This document shows, piece by piece, positions 41,191-49,351 of a stretch of DNA of 64,000 nucleotides (positions within the stretch are counted from its first letter, which is position 1; each line of letters starts with the position of its first letter). The translations under genes and the position numbers were made by a program. The notes beneath the pieces are model-generated. The model did no database searches and was not told where the DNA came from. It saw nothing but the letters and a program-made list of their open reading frames with translations. This stretch comes from Phytopseudomonas dryadis (lineage in GTDB: Bacteria; Pseudomonadota; Gammaproteobacteria; Pseudomonadales; Pseudomonadaceae): positions 62,001-126,000 of the forward strand of contig NZ_QJUM01000016.1 of the NCBI RefSeq assembly GCF_004327355.1. The letters are read 5' to 3'.

Positions 41191-42342
41191 ATGAGTGAAT
41201 ACGACGAGCAGGAAAGCATGATCCTCGACGCCCTGGATCGCTTCCTGGAAACCGAAGCCAAGCCCTTCGTGCACGAGCTGGAGAAGCACGACATCTACCC
41301 CGAGGAGATGGTCGAGAAGATGAAGGCCATGGGCCTGTTCGGCTGCATCATCGCCCCGGAGTACGGCGGCCTGGGCCTGTCCACCACCACCTACGCGAAG
41401 ATCGTCGAGCGCATCGCCAGCACCTGGATGTCGCTGTCCGGGATCATCAATTCGCACCTGATCATGGCCTCGGCCATTCAGCGGCACGGCACGCCGTCGC
41501 AGAAGGAACGCTTCCTGCCGCGCATGGCCAGCGGCGAGCTGCGCGGCGCCGTGGGTTTCACCGAGCCGGATGCCGGCACCGACCTGCAGGCGATCCGCAC
41601 CACGGCGCGGCGCGAGGGCGATCACTACGTGGTCAACGGCGCCAAGACCTGGATCACCAACAGCCTGCACGGCGGCGTGCTCGCCCTGCTGGTGAAGACC
41701 GACCCGACGGCCGAGCCGCGGCACAAGGGCATGAGCTGGCTGATCGCCGAGAAGGGCCCCGGCTTCAAGGTCGCGCGCAAGCTGGAGAAACTCGGCTATC
41801 GCGGTATCGACACCTGCGAGCTGGTGTTCGAGGACTTCAGGGTGCCGGTCGACTGCCTGATCGGCGGTGTCGAGGGCGTGGGCCTCAAGCAGGTGCTGTC
41901 GGGCCTGGAACTGGGGCGCATCAACGTCGCCGCCCGTGGCGTCGGCGTGGCCCGCGCGGCGCTGGACGAGGCCACCGCCTACGCGCAGATCCGCAAGACC
42001 TTCGGCAAGCCGATCTGCGAGCACCAGGCGATCCAGCTCAAGCTCGGCGAAATGGCCACCCGCGTCGAGGCCGCGCGGCTGCTCACCGAGTCCGCCGCCA
42101 AGGCCTACGACAGGGGCGAGCGCTGCGACATGGAAGCCGGCATGGCCAAGTACTTCGCCACCGAGGCGGCGCTGGAGAACGCCACCGACTGCATGCGCAT
42201 CCATGGCGGCTACGGCTACTCCAAGGAATACAACGTCGAGCGTTTGTATCGCGACGCCCCGCTGCTGACCATCGGCGAAGGCACCAACGAGATGCAGCGC
42301 ATCATCATCGCCAAGCAGCTCGTGCAGAGGAATCCAGTATGA
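41191..42342 (+). CDS. Acyl-CoA dehydrogenase
   Basis: This 383-residue flavoprotein has the classical three-domain acyl-CoA dehydrogenase layout: GAVGFTEPDAGTDLQAIRTTA (signature 1), GAKTWITNS, and the C-terminal LYRDAPLLTIGEGTNEMQR holding the active-site Glu position. It would oxidise a short-chain or dicarboxylyl-CoA, for example methylsuccinyl-CoA to mesaconyl-CoA. The stop overlaps the start of the CoA-transferase gene by four bases, so the two are translated together and likely act in succession. Confidence 0.9.
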   Translation: MSEYDEQESMILDALDRFLETEAKPFVHELEKHDIYPEEMVEKMKAMGLFGCIIAPEYGGLGLSTTTYAKIVERIASTWMSLSGIINSHLIMASAIQRHGTPSQKERFLPRMASGELRGAVGFTEPDAGTDLQAIRTTARREGDHYVVNGAKTWITNSLHGGVLALLVKTDPTAEPRHKGMSWLIAEKGPGFKVARKLEKLGYRGIDTCELVFEDFRVPVDCLIGGVEGVGLKQVLSGLELGRINVAARGVGVARAALDEATAYAQIRKTFGKPICEHQAIQLKLGEMATRVEAARLLTESAAKAYDRGERCDMEAGMAKYFATEAALENATDCMRIHGGYGYSKEYNVERLYRDAPLLTIGEGTNEMQRIIIAKQLVQRNPV

Positions 42343-43523
42343 CCTTGCCCCTTGAAGGCGTGCGCATCGTCGCCGTCGAGCAGTACGGCGCCGGCCCGTT
42401 CGGCACCCAGCACCTGGCCGACCTCGGCGCGGAGGTGATCAAGATCGAGAACCCCGCCGACGGCGGCGAGATCGGCCGCCACGTCGGCCCCTATTTCTTC
42501 GAGGAGGGCGACAGCCACTTCTACCAGTCCTTCAACCGCAACAAGAAGAGCGTCACCCTCAACCTGAAGAATGCCGAGGAAAAGGCGCAACTGATCGAGC
42601 TGCTGAAGGAGGCCGACGCGCTCTACGACAACCTGCGTGGCGACCTGCCGGAAAAGCTCGGCCTGACCTACGCCCAGCTCAAGCAGCACAACCCGGCGCT
42701 GGTCTGCTGCCACCTCTCCGCCTATGGCCGCGAGGGCGCGCGCAAGGCCTGGCCGGGCTACGACTACCTGATGCAGGCCGAGGCCGGCTACTGCTCGCTG
42801 ACCGGCGAGCCGGGCGGGCCGCCGGCGCGTTTCGGCCTGTCGATCATCGACATGATGACCGGCACCACCGCCGCCCTGGCGCTGGTCTCGGCCCTGATCG
42901 GCGCCCGCGCCACCGGCACCGGCCGGGACGTGGACGTGAGTCTGTACGATGTCGCCATGCACAACCTCAACTACCTGGCCACCTGGTACCTCAACGATGG
43001 CGTGAAGACCACGCGCACGCCGCGTTCGGCGCATCCGTCGCTGACCCCCAGCCAGTTGTTCAAGACCCGGGACGGCTGGATGTTCATCATGTGCAACAAG
43101 GAAAAGTTCTGGGCGGTGCTGGCCAGGCTGATCGACAAGCCGCAATGGGCGAGCGACCCGCGCTATTGCGACTTCAAGGCGCGCCTGGCCAACCGCGACC
43201 AGCTCACCGAAGCGCTCGATGCGGTACTGATGCAGCAGCCCACGGCATACTGGCTGGAACACTTCGGCGGGCAGGTGCCGGCGGCGCCGGTCAACGATGT
43301 CGGCCAGGCCCTGGACAACCCCTTCGCCCACGAACAGGGACTGATTTTCAACGTGGAACATCCGGTGCGCGGTACGATCAAGACCCTTGCCTGTCCGATC
43401 CGTTGTCCGGGCGAGACCCTGCCCAACCGGCCGGCCCCCCGGCTGGGTGCGCACAACCAGTCGATACTGGGCGTGCGGCGGGGCCGGGCAGCCGAAAACA
43501 AGAAGCCTGCAGGAGTCAGCTGA
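42339..43523 (+). CDS. Class III CoA-transferase (CaiB/BaiF family)
   Basis: This 394-residue family III CoA-transferase opens with LEGVRIVAVEQYGAGPFGTQHLADLGAEVIKIENP and has NRNKKSVTLNLKN and SLYDVAMHNLNYLATWYLNDG, as in CaiB, Frc and itaconate CoA-transferase. It moves CoA from succinyl-CoA or acetyl-CoA onto a carboxylic acid. With the MaoC hydratase and CitE-like lyase it completes an itaconate/mesaconate-type pathway yielding acetyl-CoA and pyruvate. ATG 42339 overlaps the acyl-CoA dehydrogenase stop. Two stretches with TGTCCG near its end (43392 and 43404) look like operator halves but lie within the coding sequence. Confidence 0.9.
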   Translation: MTLPLEGVRIVAVEQYGAGPFGTQHLADLGAEVIKIENPADGGEIGRHVGPYFFEEGDSHFYQSFNRNKKSVTLNLKNAEEKAQLIELLKEADALYDNLRGDLPEKLGLTYAQLKQHNPALVCCHLSAYGREGARKAWPGYDYLMQAEAGYCSLTGEPGGPPARFGLSIIDMMTGTTAALALVSALIGARATGTGRDVDVSLYDVAMHNLNYLATWYLNDGVKTTRTPRSAHPSLTPSQLFKTRDGWMFIMCNKEKFWAVLARLIDKPQWASDPRYCDFKARLANRDQLTEALDAVLMQQPTAYWLEHFGGQVPAAPVNDVGQALDNPFAHEQGLIFNVEHPVRGTIKTLACPIRCPGETLPNRPAPRLGAHNQSILGVRRGRAAENKKPAGVS

Positions 43524-43524
43524 G

Positions 43525-44295
43525 ATGAACCAGCCATTGCCTTCCCCACTGTCCGGTGGACAACCCCGCTATCTGGTACTGGCGCAAGCGCTGGTCGATG
43601 CCATCAAGACGGGGCGCTATCCGCTGAACAGCCTGCTGCCGACCGAGCATGAGCTGTGCAAGCAGTTCAACGTCAGTCGGCACACGGTGCGGGAGGCGAT
43701 CCGCCGGCTCAACGAACTGGGCCTGATCAGCAAGCAGCAGGGCGTCGGCACCCGGGTCAAGGCGACCCAGGCGGCGTCGCGCTACGTGCAGGCCAGCGAA
43801 GGCATTTCCGACCTGCACCAGTACGTGCGCGACGTGCGCATGGAGCTCGGCACGCTCGAGGACATCAGCGCCGACGAGGAGCTGGCCGAACTGCTCGAAT
43901 GCAAGCCCGGCCAGGCCTGGGTCATGGCCAGGGGCCTGCGCCACCGCGAAGGCGACAGCGCGCCGCTGGCGCACACCCTGGTGTATGTGCCCCGCGCCTA
44001 CGCCACGGCCCTGGAGGCGTTCGGCGATGGCCGCACGCCGATCTACGAACTGCTGCAACGCCGCTTCGGCCTGCAGGTGGCCGAGGTGCGCCAGACCCTC
44101 AGCGCGGTGAACCTCGACGCGGATGTGGCCCGGGCGCTGCAGGTGCGGGCCGGCTCGCCGGGGCTGCATATCGTGCGCAAGTACTACGGCGGCAATGACG
44201 AGTTGCTGGAGGTGGCGGTCAACGTCCATCCCGGCGAGCGCTTCAGCTATTCCATCAGCCAGCGCCTGATCTGGCAGGGTGCCAACGGTGAATAA
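43525..44295 (+). CDS. GntR/HutC-family transcriptional regulator
   Basis: This 256-residue regulator has an N-terminal winged helix-turn-helix (LPTEHELCKQFNVSRHTVREAIRRLNELGLISKQQG) and a C-terminal UTRA effector domain (ARGLRHREGDSAPLAHTLVYVPRAYA to VRAGSPGLHIVRKYYG-type strands). AGGAG lies 9 bases upstream of ATG 43525. Being internal to the catabolic operon, it is probably a repressor released by the substrate or a CoA ester and acting at the palindrome 36222-36237. An imperfect copy of the same palindrome lies within its first codons (43550-43562). The gene for the MFS transporter overlaps its end. Confidence 0.9.
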   Translation: MNQPLPSPLSGGQPRYLVLAQALVDAIKTGRYPLNSLLPTEHELCKQFNVSRHTVREAIRRLNELGLISKQQGVGTRVKATQAASRYVQASEGISDLHQYVRDVRMELGTLEDISADEELAELLECKPGQAWVMARGLRHREGDSAPLAHTLVYVPRAYATALEAFGDGRTPIYELLQRRFGLQVAEVRQTLSAVNLDADVARALQVRAGSPGLHIVRKYYGGNDELLEVAVNVHPGERFSYSISQRLIWQGANGE

Positions 44296-45490
44296 CGGTT
44301 ACGCGGCCCTGACGGTCACCCTGGCGATCCAGGCCCTGGTGTCCATGGCCTCGTTCACCGTGCCGGTGCTGGCGCCCGCCGCGCTGCGCGACCTCGGCGG
44401 CAGCGTCGCCCTGGTCGGCCTGTTCGTGGCGCTGATCTACCTGGGGGCGATGATTTCCAGCCTGCTCAGCGGCAACTGGATCCTGCGCTTCGGCGCGATC
44501 CGCGTCAGCCAGGTGTGCCTGCTGCTGTGCGGTGCCGGCCTGGCCATCGCCGCCGGTGGCCAGCTCTGGTGCCTGGCGCTCAGCGCCCTGGCCCTGGGCG
44601 CCGGCTACGGGCCGGTGACGCCGGCCAGTTCGCACATCCTGGCGCGCACCACGCCGCATCACCTGATGGGCTTCATGTTCTCCCTGAAACAGACCGGCGT
44701 GCCGATTGGCGGCGTGCTCGCCGGCATGCTGGTGCCGAGCCTGGTCGGCGCCAGCGGCTGGCGCGGCGCGCTACTGGTGGTGGCGGTGGCCTGCGTGCTG
44801 ATGGCGGCCATCGCACAGCGGGTGCGCCACGACCTCGACGATGACCGCAACCCGCGCCTCGAGCGGCCGCGTAACGACCTGTTCAAACCGCTGAAAATGA
44901 TCTTCGCCATGCCGCGCATGCGCAACCTGGCGTTGTGTTCGCTGTTCTTCGGCGCCATGCAGCTGTGCCTGACCACCTACCTGGTCAGCTACCTGACCGG
45001 GGATTACGGCCTGGCGCTGGTCACTGCCGGGGCGATCCTGGCCCTGACCCAGGGCGCCGGCGTGGTCGGACGCCTGCTCTGGGGCTGGGTCGCCGACCGC
45101 TGGCTGGCGCCGCGCCGGCTGCTGCCATTGCTGGCGCTGTTGATGGCGCTGTCCTCGCTGCTCACCGCGGCCTTCACCCAGAGCTGGCCGCTGTCGCTGG
45201 TGACGGCGGTGAGCATGCTGTTCGGCGCCACGGCCATCGGCTGGAACGGCGTGTACCTGGCCGAGGTGGCGCGCCTGGCACCGAGCGGTACGGCGGGCCT
45301 GTACACCGGCGGCACGCTGTTCTTCACCTACTTCGGGGTGGTCGCCGGCCCGCCGTTGTTCGCCGGGCTGACCCACCTCAGCGACTCCCTGGCCAGCGGC
45401 TACCTGCTGTTCGGCGGGCTGATGCTGGTGGTCGCCCTGGCCCTCGCTCGCTTCGCCCGCGCCGCCACGGCGCGCGGCGACCCTGGCTGA
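44288..45490 (+). CDS. MFS transporter
   Basis: This 400-residue inner-membrane protein has about twelve hydrophobic segments and typical MFS loops, including SLKQTGVPIGGVLAGMLVPSL and GRLLWGWVADRWLAPRRLLPL. It does not carry the motifs of a named subfamily that I can fix; it resembles CynX/NIMT-like or general carboxylate permeases. The GTG at 44288 overlaps the GntR stop, preceded by AGGGTG. It may be a second importer, or an exporter of pathway acids, beside the TRAP system. Substrate unknown. Confidence 0.82.
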   Translation: MNNGYAALTVTLAIQALVSMASFTVPVLAPAALRDLGGSVALVGLFVALIYLGAMISSLLSGNWILRFGAIRVSQVCLLLCGAGLAIAAGGQLWCLALSALALGAGYGPVTPASSHILARTTPHHLMGFMFSLKQTGVPIGGVLAGMLVPSLVGASGWRGALLVVAVACVLMAAIAQRVRHDLDDDRNPRLERPRNDLFKPLKMIFAMPRMRNLALCSLFFGAMQLCLTTYLVSYLTGDYGLALVTAGAILALTQGAGVVGRLLWGWVADRWLAPRRLLPLLALLMALSSLLTAAFTQSWPLSLVTAVSMLFGATAIGWNGVYLAEVARLAPSGTAGLYTGGTLFFTYFGVVAGPPLFAGLTHLSDSLASGYLLFGGLMLVVALALARFARAATARGDPG

Positions 45491-45545
45491 CGCCGCCCTC
45501 GCTGCATCCCCTTTTCCTCGATAACCCCTCGCGTGGAGACCTGCC

Positions 45546-46343
45546 ATGGCTGCCCGTTCGTACCTGTTCGTCCCCGGAGATCGCCCGGAACGCTTCGACA
45601 AAGCCTGCGCCGCCGGCGCCGATGTGGTCATTCTCGACCTCGAGGATGCCGTGGCCCCCGAGCGCAAGGACCAGGCCCGCGAGGCCATTCGCGCCTGGCT
45701 GACGGCCGGCGGCCAGGCCTGGCTGCGCCTCAACGGCAGCGACACCCCCTGGCACGCCGAGGACTGCGGCCTGTTCGATGCCCCCGGCCTGCTCGGCGTG
45801 TCGCTGCCCAAGGCGGAAAGCGCGGCGCAGCTCGCCGAGCTGGCGGCGCGTCTGCCGGAGCCGCTGCGCATCCTGCCCATCGTCGAAAGCGCCCGCGGCC
45901 TCTGCAATGCCGAGGCGATCGCCGCCGCGCCCAGGGTGCAGTGCCTGGCCTTCGGCTCGGTGGATTTCCAGGTCGACACCGGCATCCTCGGCGACGGTGA
46001 AGAGCTGCTGTTCGCCCGCTCGCGCCTGGTGATCGCCTCGGCCCTGGCGCGCATCGGCGCCCCGGTGGATGGCGTGACCGTCGACCTGGGCAACCTCGAA
46101 CAGCTCGCCAGCGACGTGCGCCGCGCTCGCCAGCAGGGTTTCGCCGGCAAGCTCTGCGTGCACCCGAAGCAGGTGGCGCCGATCAACGACGGTTTTCGTC
46201 CGGCCGCGCAGGAGGTGCAGTGGGCCCGCCGGGTGCTGGACAGCGTGGCCGCCCACCACGGCGTCGGCGCGATCAGCCTCGACGGCAAGCTGATCGACCT
46301 GCCGGTGATCCTGCGTGCCCGGCGGATTGTGGAAAACGCCTGA
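45546..46343 (+). CDS. HpcH/HpaI (CitE-like) CoA-ester lyase, citramalyl-CoA lyase candidate
   Basis: This 265-residue TIM-barrel lyase starts RSYLFVPGDRPERFDKACAAGADVVILDLEDAVAP, the CitE/malyl-CoA lyase signature, and has ILPIVESARGLCNAEAI with the Mg-binding Glu and GSVDFQVDTGILGDG with the Asp. The C-terminal KLCVHPKQVAPINDGF is also typical. It probably splits a citramalyl-CoA or malyl-type CoA ester to acetyl-CoA and pyruvate, as Ccl does in itaconate degradation. It lies 55 bases after the MFS gene and 22 before the TetR gene. Confidence 0.87.
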   Translation: MAARSYLFVPGDRPERFDKACAAGADVVILDLEDAVAPERKDQAREAIRAWLTAGGQAWLRLNGSDTPWHAEDCGLFDAPGLLGVSLPKAESAAQLAELAARLPEPLRILPIVESARGLCNAEAIAAAPRVQCLAFGSVDFQVDTGILGDGEELLFARSRLVIASALARIGAPVDGVTVDLGNLEQLASDVRRARQQGFAGKLCVHPKQVAPINDGFRPAAQEVQWARRVLDSVAAHHGVGAISLDGKLIDLPVILRARRIVENA

Positions 46344-46365
46344 CGCCCACTGCCTGGAGCCGATC

Positions 46366-46929
46366 ATGACCGCCGTCCTGCGCCCTGCCGCCGAACCGTT
46401 GCTGCGCCAGCAGCTGTGCGCCACCGCCCGGCAACTGTTCGCCCGCCACGGCTTTCACGCCGTCAGCCTGCGCCAGCTGGGCCAGGCGCTCGGCCTGCAC
46501 GCCGGCTCGCTGTACGCCCATATCGAGAGCAAGGACGCCTTGCTGCAGGAGCTGATCGAGGAGGGCTTCGAGCGCCTGATCGACAGCGCGCGGCGAGTGC
46601 CGGCCGGCGCGGGATTGGCCGGCTTCCTGCGTCACCACCTGGCGTTCCAGCAGGCCAACCCGGACTGGTACGTGCTCGCCCTGGTCGAGTCCCGTCACCT
46701 CACGGCCGAGGCCCGGGAGGACGTGCGCAGCCTGAAAGGCGACTACGCGCTGTTGCTCGAACGCCTGCTGCAGGCGCGTTGCGGCGGCCATGGCGAACCC
46801 TGGCGCATCGCCACGGTGGCGCGCCAGGCGCTGCGCCTGCTGGATGGTCCGCCAGGCGGGGAGGGCGCATCGCTGGACGACTGCGTCGACGACCTCGAAC
46901 GGCTGATCCTCAACCGCCTCGGGCCGTAG
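46366..46929 (+). CDS. TetR-family transcriptional regulator
   Basis: This 187-residue regulator has a helix-turn-helix at residues ~15-60 (LCATARQLFARHGFHAVSLRQLGQALGLHAGSLYAHIESKDALLQEL) and a helical C-terminal domain. GGAG precedes the ATG at 46366. It is co-oriented with and 22 bases after the CitE-like gene and is followed after 63 bases by the OprD-type porin. It could act on the porin promoter or on the whole cluster, which already contains a GntR protein; two different repressors in one operon are unusual. Confidence 0.88.
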   Translation: MTAVLRPAAEPLLRQQLCATARQLFARHGFHAVSLRQLGQALGLHAGSLYAHIESKDALLQELIEEGFERLIDSARRVPAGAGLAGFLRHHLAFQQANPDWYVLALVESRHLTAEAREDVRSLKGDYALLLERLLQARCGGHGEPWRIATVARQALRLLDGPPGGEGASLDDCVDDLERLILNRLGP

Positions 46930-46992
46930 GTGGACCTTGCGGCCTGGCACCTCTCACCACGCGACACCACAACAAGAAACGGGAGAACAACA

Positions 46993-48234
46993 ATGCTCAA
47001 GCACTCCGCCACCCCCACGCTGTCGTTGGCCCTGCTGGCCGCGGGTTCGGGCCTGCCGCTGTTGGCCCAGGCCGCCTTCATCGAAGACGGCAAGGCCAGC
47101 CTCACCCTCAACAATTTCTACTTCAACAGCGACTACCGGCAGCCCGGCGCCACCCAGTCCAAGCGCGAGGAATGGGCCCAGGGCTTCATGCTCGACTACC
47201 AGTCCGGTTTCACCGAAGGCACCCTCGGCTTCGGGGTCGATGCCATCGGCATGCTCGGTGTCAAGCTCGACTCCAGCGCGGACCGCATCAATACCGGCCT
47301 GCTCTCGGCGGACAACGCCGGTAATCCGCAGGACGAATACAGCGAGCTGGGCCTGACCGCCAAGGTGCGGCTATCGAAGAGCATCCTGCGCGTCGGCACC
47401 CTGATCCCGAAACTGCCGACCGTGCTGCCCAACGACTCGCGCCTGTTGCCGCAGACCTTCCGCGGCGCGCACCTGAACTCCCGGGAGATCGACGGGCTGA
47501 CCCTGGACGCGGGCCGCCTGACCCACAACAGCCAGCGCAACGACAGCAGCAGCGAGGACATGATCGTCAGCGGCCAGGCCATCGGCGGCGGCCGCTTCAG
47601 CGACGCATTCGACTTCGCCGGCGCCAGCTACCAGTGGCGCGAGGGCCTGACCACGTCGTACAACTACGCTCGCCTGGAGGACAACTACAGGCAGCACATC
47701 GTCAACCTGGTGCACGCCCTGCCGCTCGGCGCCGGCTCGCTGAAGAGCGACCTGCGCTATGCGCGCTCCAGCGACGACGGCACCAGCAACGTCGACAACA
47801 CCGCCCTCGGCGCCCTGTTCACCTACAGCCTGAGCGGCCACGCGCTGAGCCTGGCCTACCAGAAGATGAGGGGCGACACCGGCTTTCCCTACCTCAACGG
47901 CACCGATGCCTTCCTGGTCAACTTCGTGATGCTCGCCCCGGACTTCGCCAACCCCGACGAAAAATCCTGGCAGGCCCGCTACAGCTACGACTTCGCCGCC
48001 ATGGGCATCCCCGGACTGACCTTCATGACCCGCTACGTCCGCGGCGACGGCTTCGAGCGCGGCGGGCGCAGCGCCAGGGAATGGGAACGCAACAGCGACA
48101 TCGGCTATGCCTTCCAGGACGGCAGGCTGAAGAACTTCGCCGTCAAATGGCGCAACGGCACCTACCGCAGCAGCGGCGGCAACGACATCGATCAGAATCG
48201 CCTGATCCTGAGCTATACGCTGCCGTTGCTGTGA
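46993..48234 (+). CDS. OprD-family outer-membrane porin (second copy)
   Basis: This 413-residue porin has a signal peptide ending near AQA-AF. The opening FIEDGKASLTLNNFYFNSDYR, internal strands such as GFMLDYQSGFTEGTLGFGVDA and RAHLNSREIDGLTLDAGRLT-like motif (here GAHLNSREIDGLTLDAGRLT), and the C-terminal LILSYTLPLL are OprD features. GGGAG lies 7 bases before the ATG at 46993. It probably lets the dicarboxylate used by the preceding cluster cross the outer membrane. It is only moderately like the porin at 26672. Confidence 0.92.
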   Translation: MLKHSATPTLSLALLAAGSGLPLLAQAAFIEDGKASLTLNNFYFNSDYRQPGATQSKREEWAQGFMLDYQSGFTEGTLGFGVDAIGMLGVKLDSSADRINTGLLSADNAGNPQDEYSELGLTAKVRLSKSILRVGTLIPKLPTVLPNDSRLLPQTFRGAHLNSREIDGLTLDAGRLTHNSQRNDSSSEDMIVSGQAIGGGRFSDAFDFAGASYQWREGLTTSYNYARLEDNYRQHIVNLVHALPLGAGSLKSDLRYARSSDDGTSNVDNTALGALFTYSLSGHALSLAYQKMRGDTGFPYLNGTDAFLVNFVMLAPDFANPDEKSWQARYSYDFAAMGIPGLTFMTRYVRGDGFERGGRSAREWERNSDIGYAFQDGRLKNFAVKWRNGTYRSSGGNDIDQNRLILSYTLPLL

Positions 48235-48236
48235 CC

Positions 48237-49139
48237 TCAGTTCTGCCCCAGCGTCCGCGGTGCGAACAGCGTGCGGATGGCTTCGCGGTACTCGCGGCTG
48301 GCGGTGCGCATGCTGTTGTTGTGGTTGCCGCCTTCGATCAGCAGCAGGCGCTTGGGCTCGCTGGCGGCCTGGTACAGGCTTTCGCTGAAGCGCGGCGGGA
48401 TGTAGCGGTCGCCGGTGCCATGGGCGATCAGCACCGGCACCTTGACCTGGCTGATCTTGCTCAGCGAGTCGAATTTCTGCGACAGCAGCCAGCGCACCGG
48501 CAGCGAGGTGTATTCGCTGGCCACTGCGGTGGCGGCATCGGCCAGGTTGGTGAAGGTCGACTCGATGATCAGCCCGGCCAGCGCTGGGGTATGGCGGTCG
48601 CGGCCCAGGGATTCGGCCAGGTTGACCGCCACCGCGCCGCCCAGGGAGTGGCCGTAGATGAAGCGCTTGGCCGGGTCCGGCTGCAGTTCGACAAGGCGCT
48701 GCCAGGCGATCTCGGCGTCCTCGTAGAGGGTGCGTTCCGAGGGCAGTTCGCCGCGGCTCTCGCCGAAGCCGCGGTAATCGATGGCCAGTACCGAGAAGCC
48801 CATGGCGTGCAGCTGTTCGATACGGAACAGCTGGCCGGTCAGGTTCCAGCGCGAGCCGTGCAGGTACAGCAGGGTCGGCGCATCGGCCTTGCCCGCCGGC
48901 CACCACCAGGCGTGGATGGTCTGCGTATCGCCGAACTCCGGCACGCTCAGCTGCATGTCTTCGACACCCGCGGGCAGGCCGCTGAACCAGCTGGCGGTGC
49001 CGGGCTCGATGCGGAACACCAGTTCGCGTTCCTTCTGCTCCAGCTTGGCGCAGCCGATCGGCAGGCCAACGATCAGGCACAGCAGCAGGCTCAGGCTGAA
49101 CCAGCGCCGCCGCAGGGTATGGATAAGTGATGTGGCCAT
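48237..49139 (-). CDS. Alpha/beta hydrolase
   Basis: This 300-residue hydrolase has an N-terminal hydrophobic anchor (WFSLSLLLCLIVGLPIGC), LLYLHGSRWNLTGQ with the oxyanion region, the nucleophile elbow YGHSLGGA and a C-terminal histidine in IEGGNHNNS. It belongs to the BEM46/FrsA-like group of membrane-linked serine hydrolases; the substrate is unknown. The LPIGC sequence resembles a lipobox but has Pro at -3, so lipidation is doubtful. It is convergent with the porin gene, which ends two bases before its stop, and divergent from the MFS gene at 49352. Confidence 0.85.
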   Translation of the reverse strand: MATSLIHTLRRRWFSLSLLLCLIVGLPIGCAKLEQKERELVFRIEPGTASWFSGLPAGVEDMQLSVPEFGDTQTIHAWWWPAGKADAPTLLYLHGSRWNLTGQLFRIEQLHAMGFSVLAIDYRGFGESRGELPSERTLYEDAEIAWQRLVELQPDPAKRFIYGHSLGGAVAVNLAESLGRDRHTPALAGLIIESTFTNLADAATAVASEYTSLPVRWLLSQKFDSLSKISQVKVPVLIAHGTGDRYIPPRFSESLYQAASEPKRLLLIEGGNHNNSMRTASREYREAIRTLFAPRTLGQN

Positions 49140-49351
49140 GGTGCTCCGGGCTGTGTGGGTCGTGGCACGGCGACATGCCCTGCCATTGGGGCGGCAGTCG
49201 GATTGGGTGGCATGCGATAGGCGAATAGACCGGATTCTGCCGGCCGCGTTCGTCTGCCTGGCGGCTTTCGGGTATCGAGTTGTTACCGGATGGTGACAGG
49301 CCCTTGGAACGCTGCGCTATGCTGCGGCGCTCGCCCCATGCGGATTTCTCC

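Noticed and set aside
39679..42204. An 841-codon minus-strand open frame opposite the MmgE/PrpD and acyl-CoA dehydrogenase genes
   Set aside because: Same GC-driven shadow effect; the plus-strand proteins have full domain signatures and ribosome-binding sites.
49020..49090. Lipoprotein signal in the alpha/beta hydrolase (LPIGC)
   Set aside because: Pro at position -3 and Ile at -2 do not match a lipobox well; a simple membrane anchor is safer.
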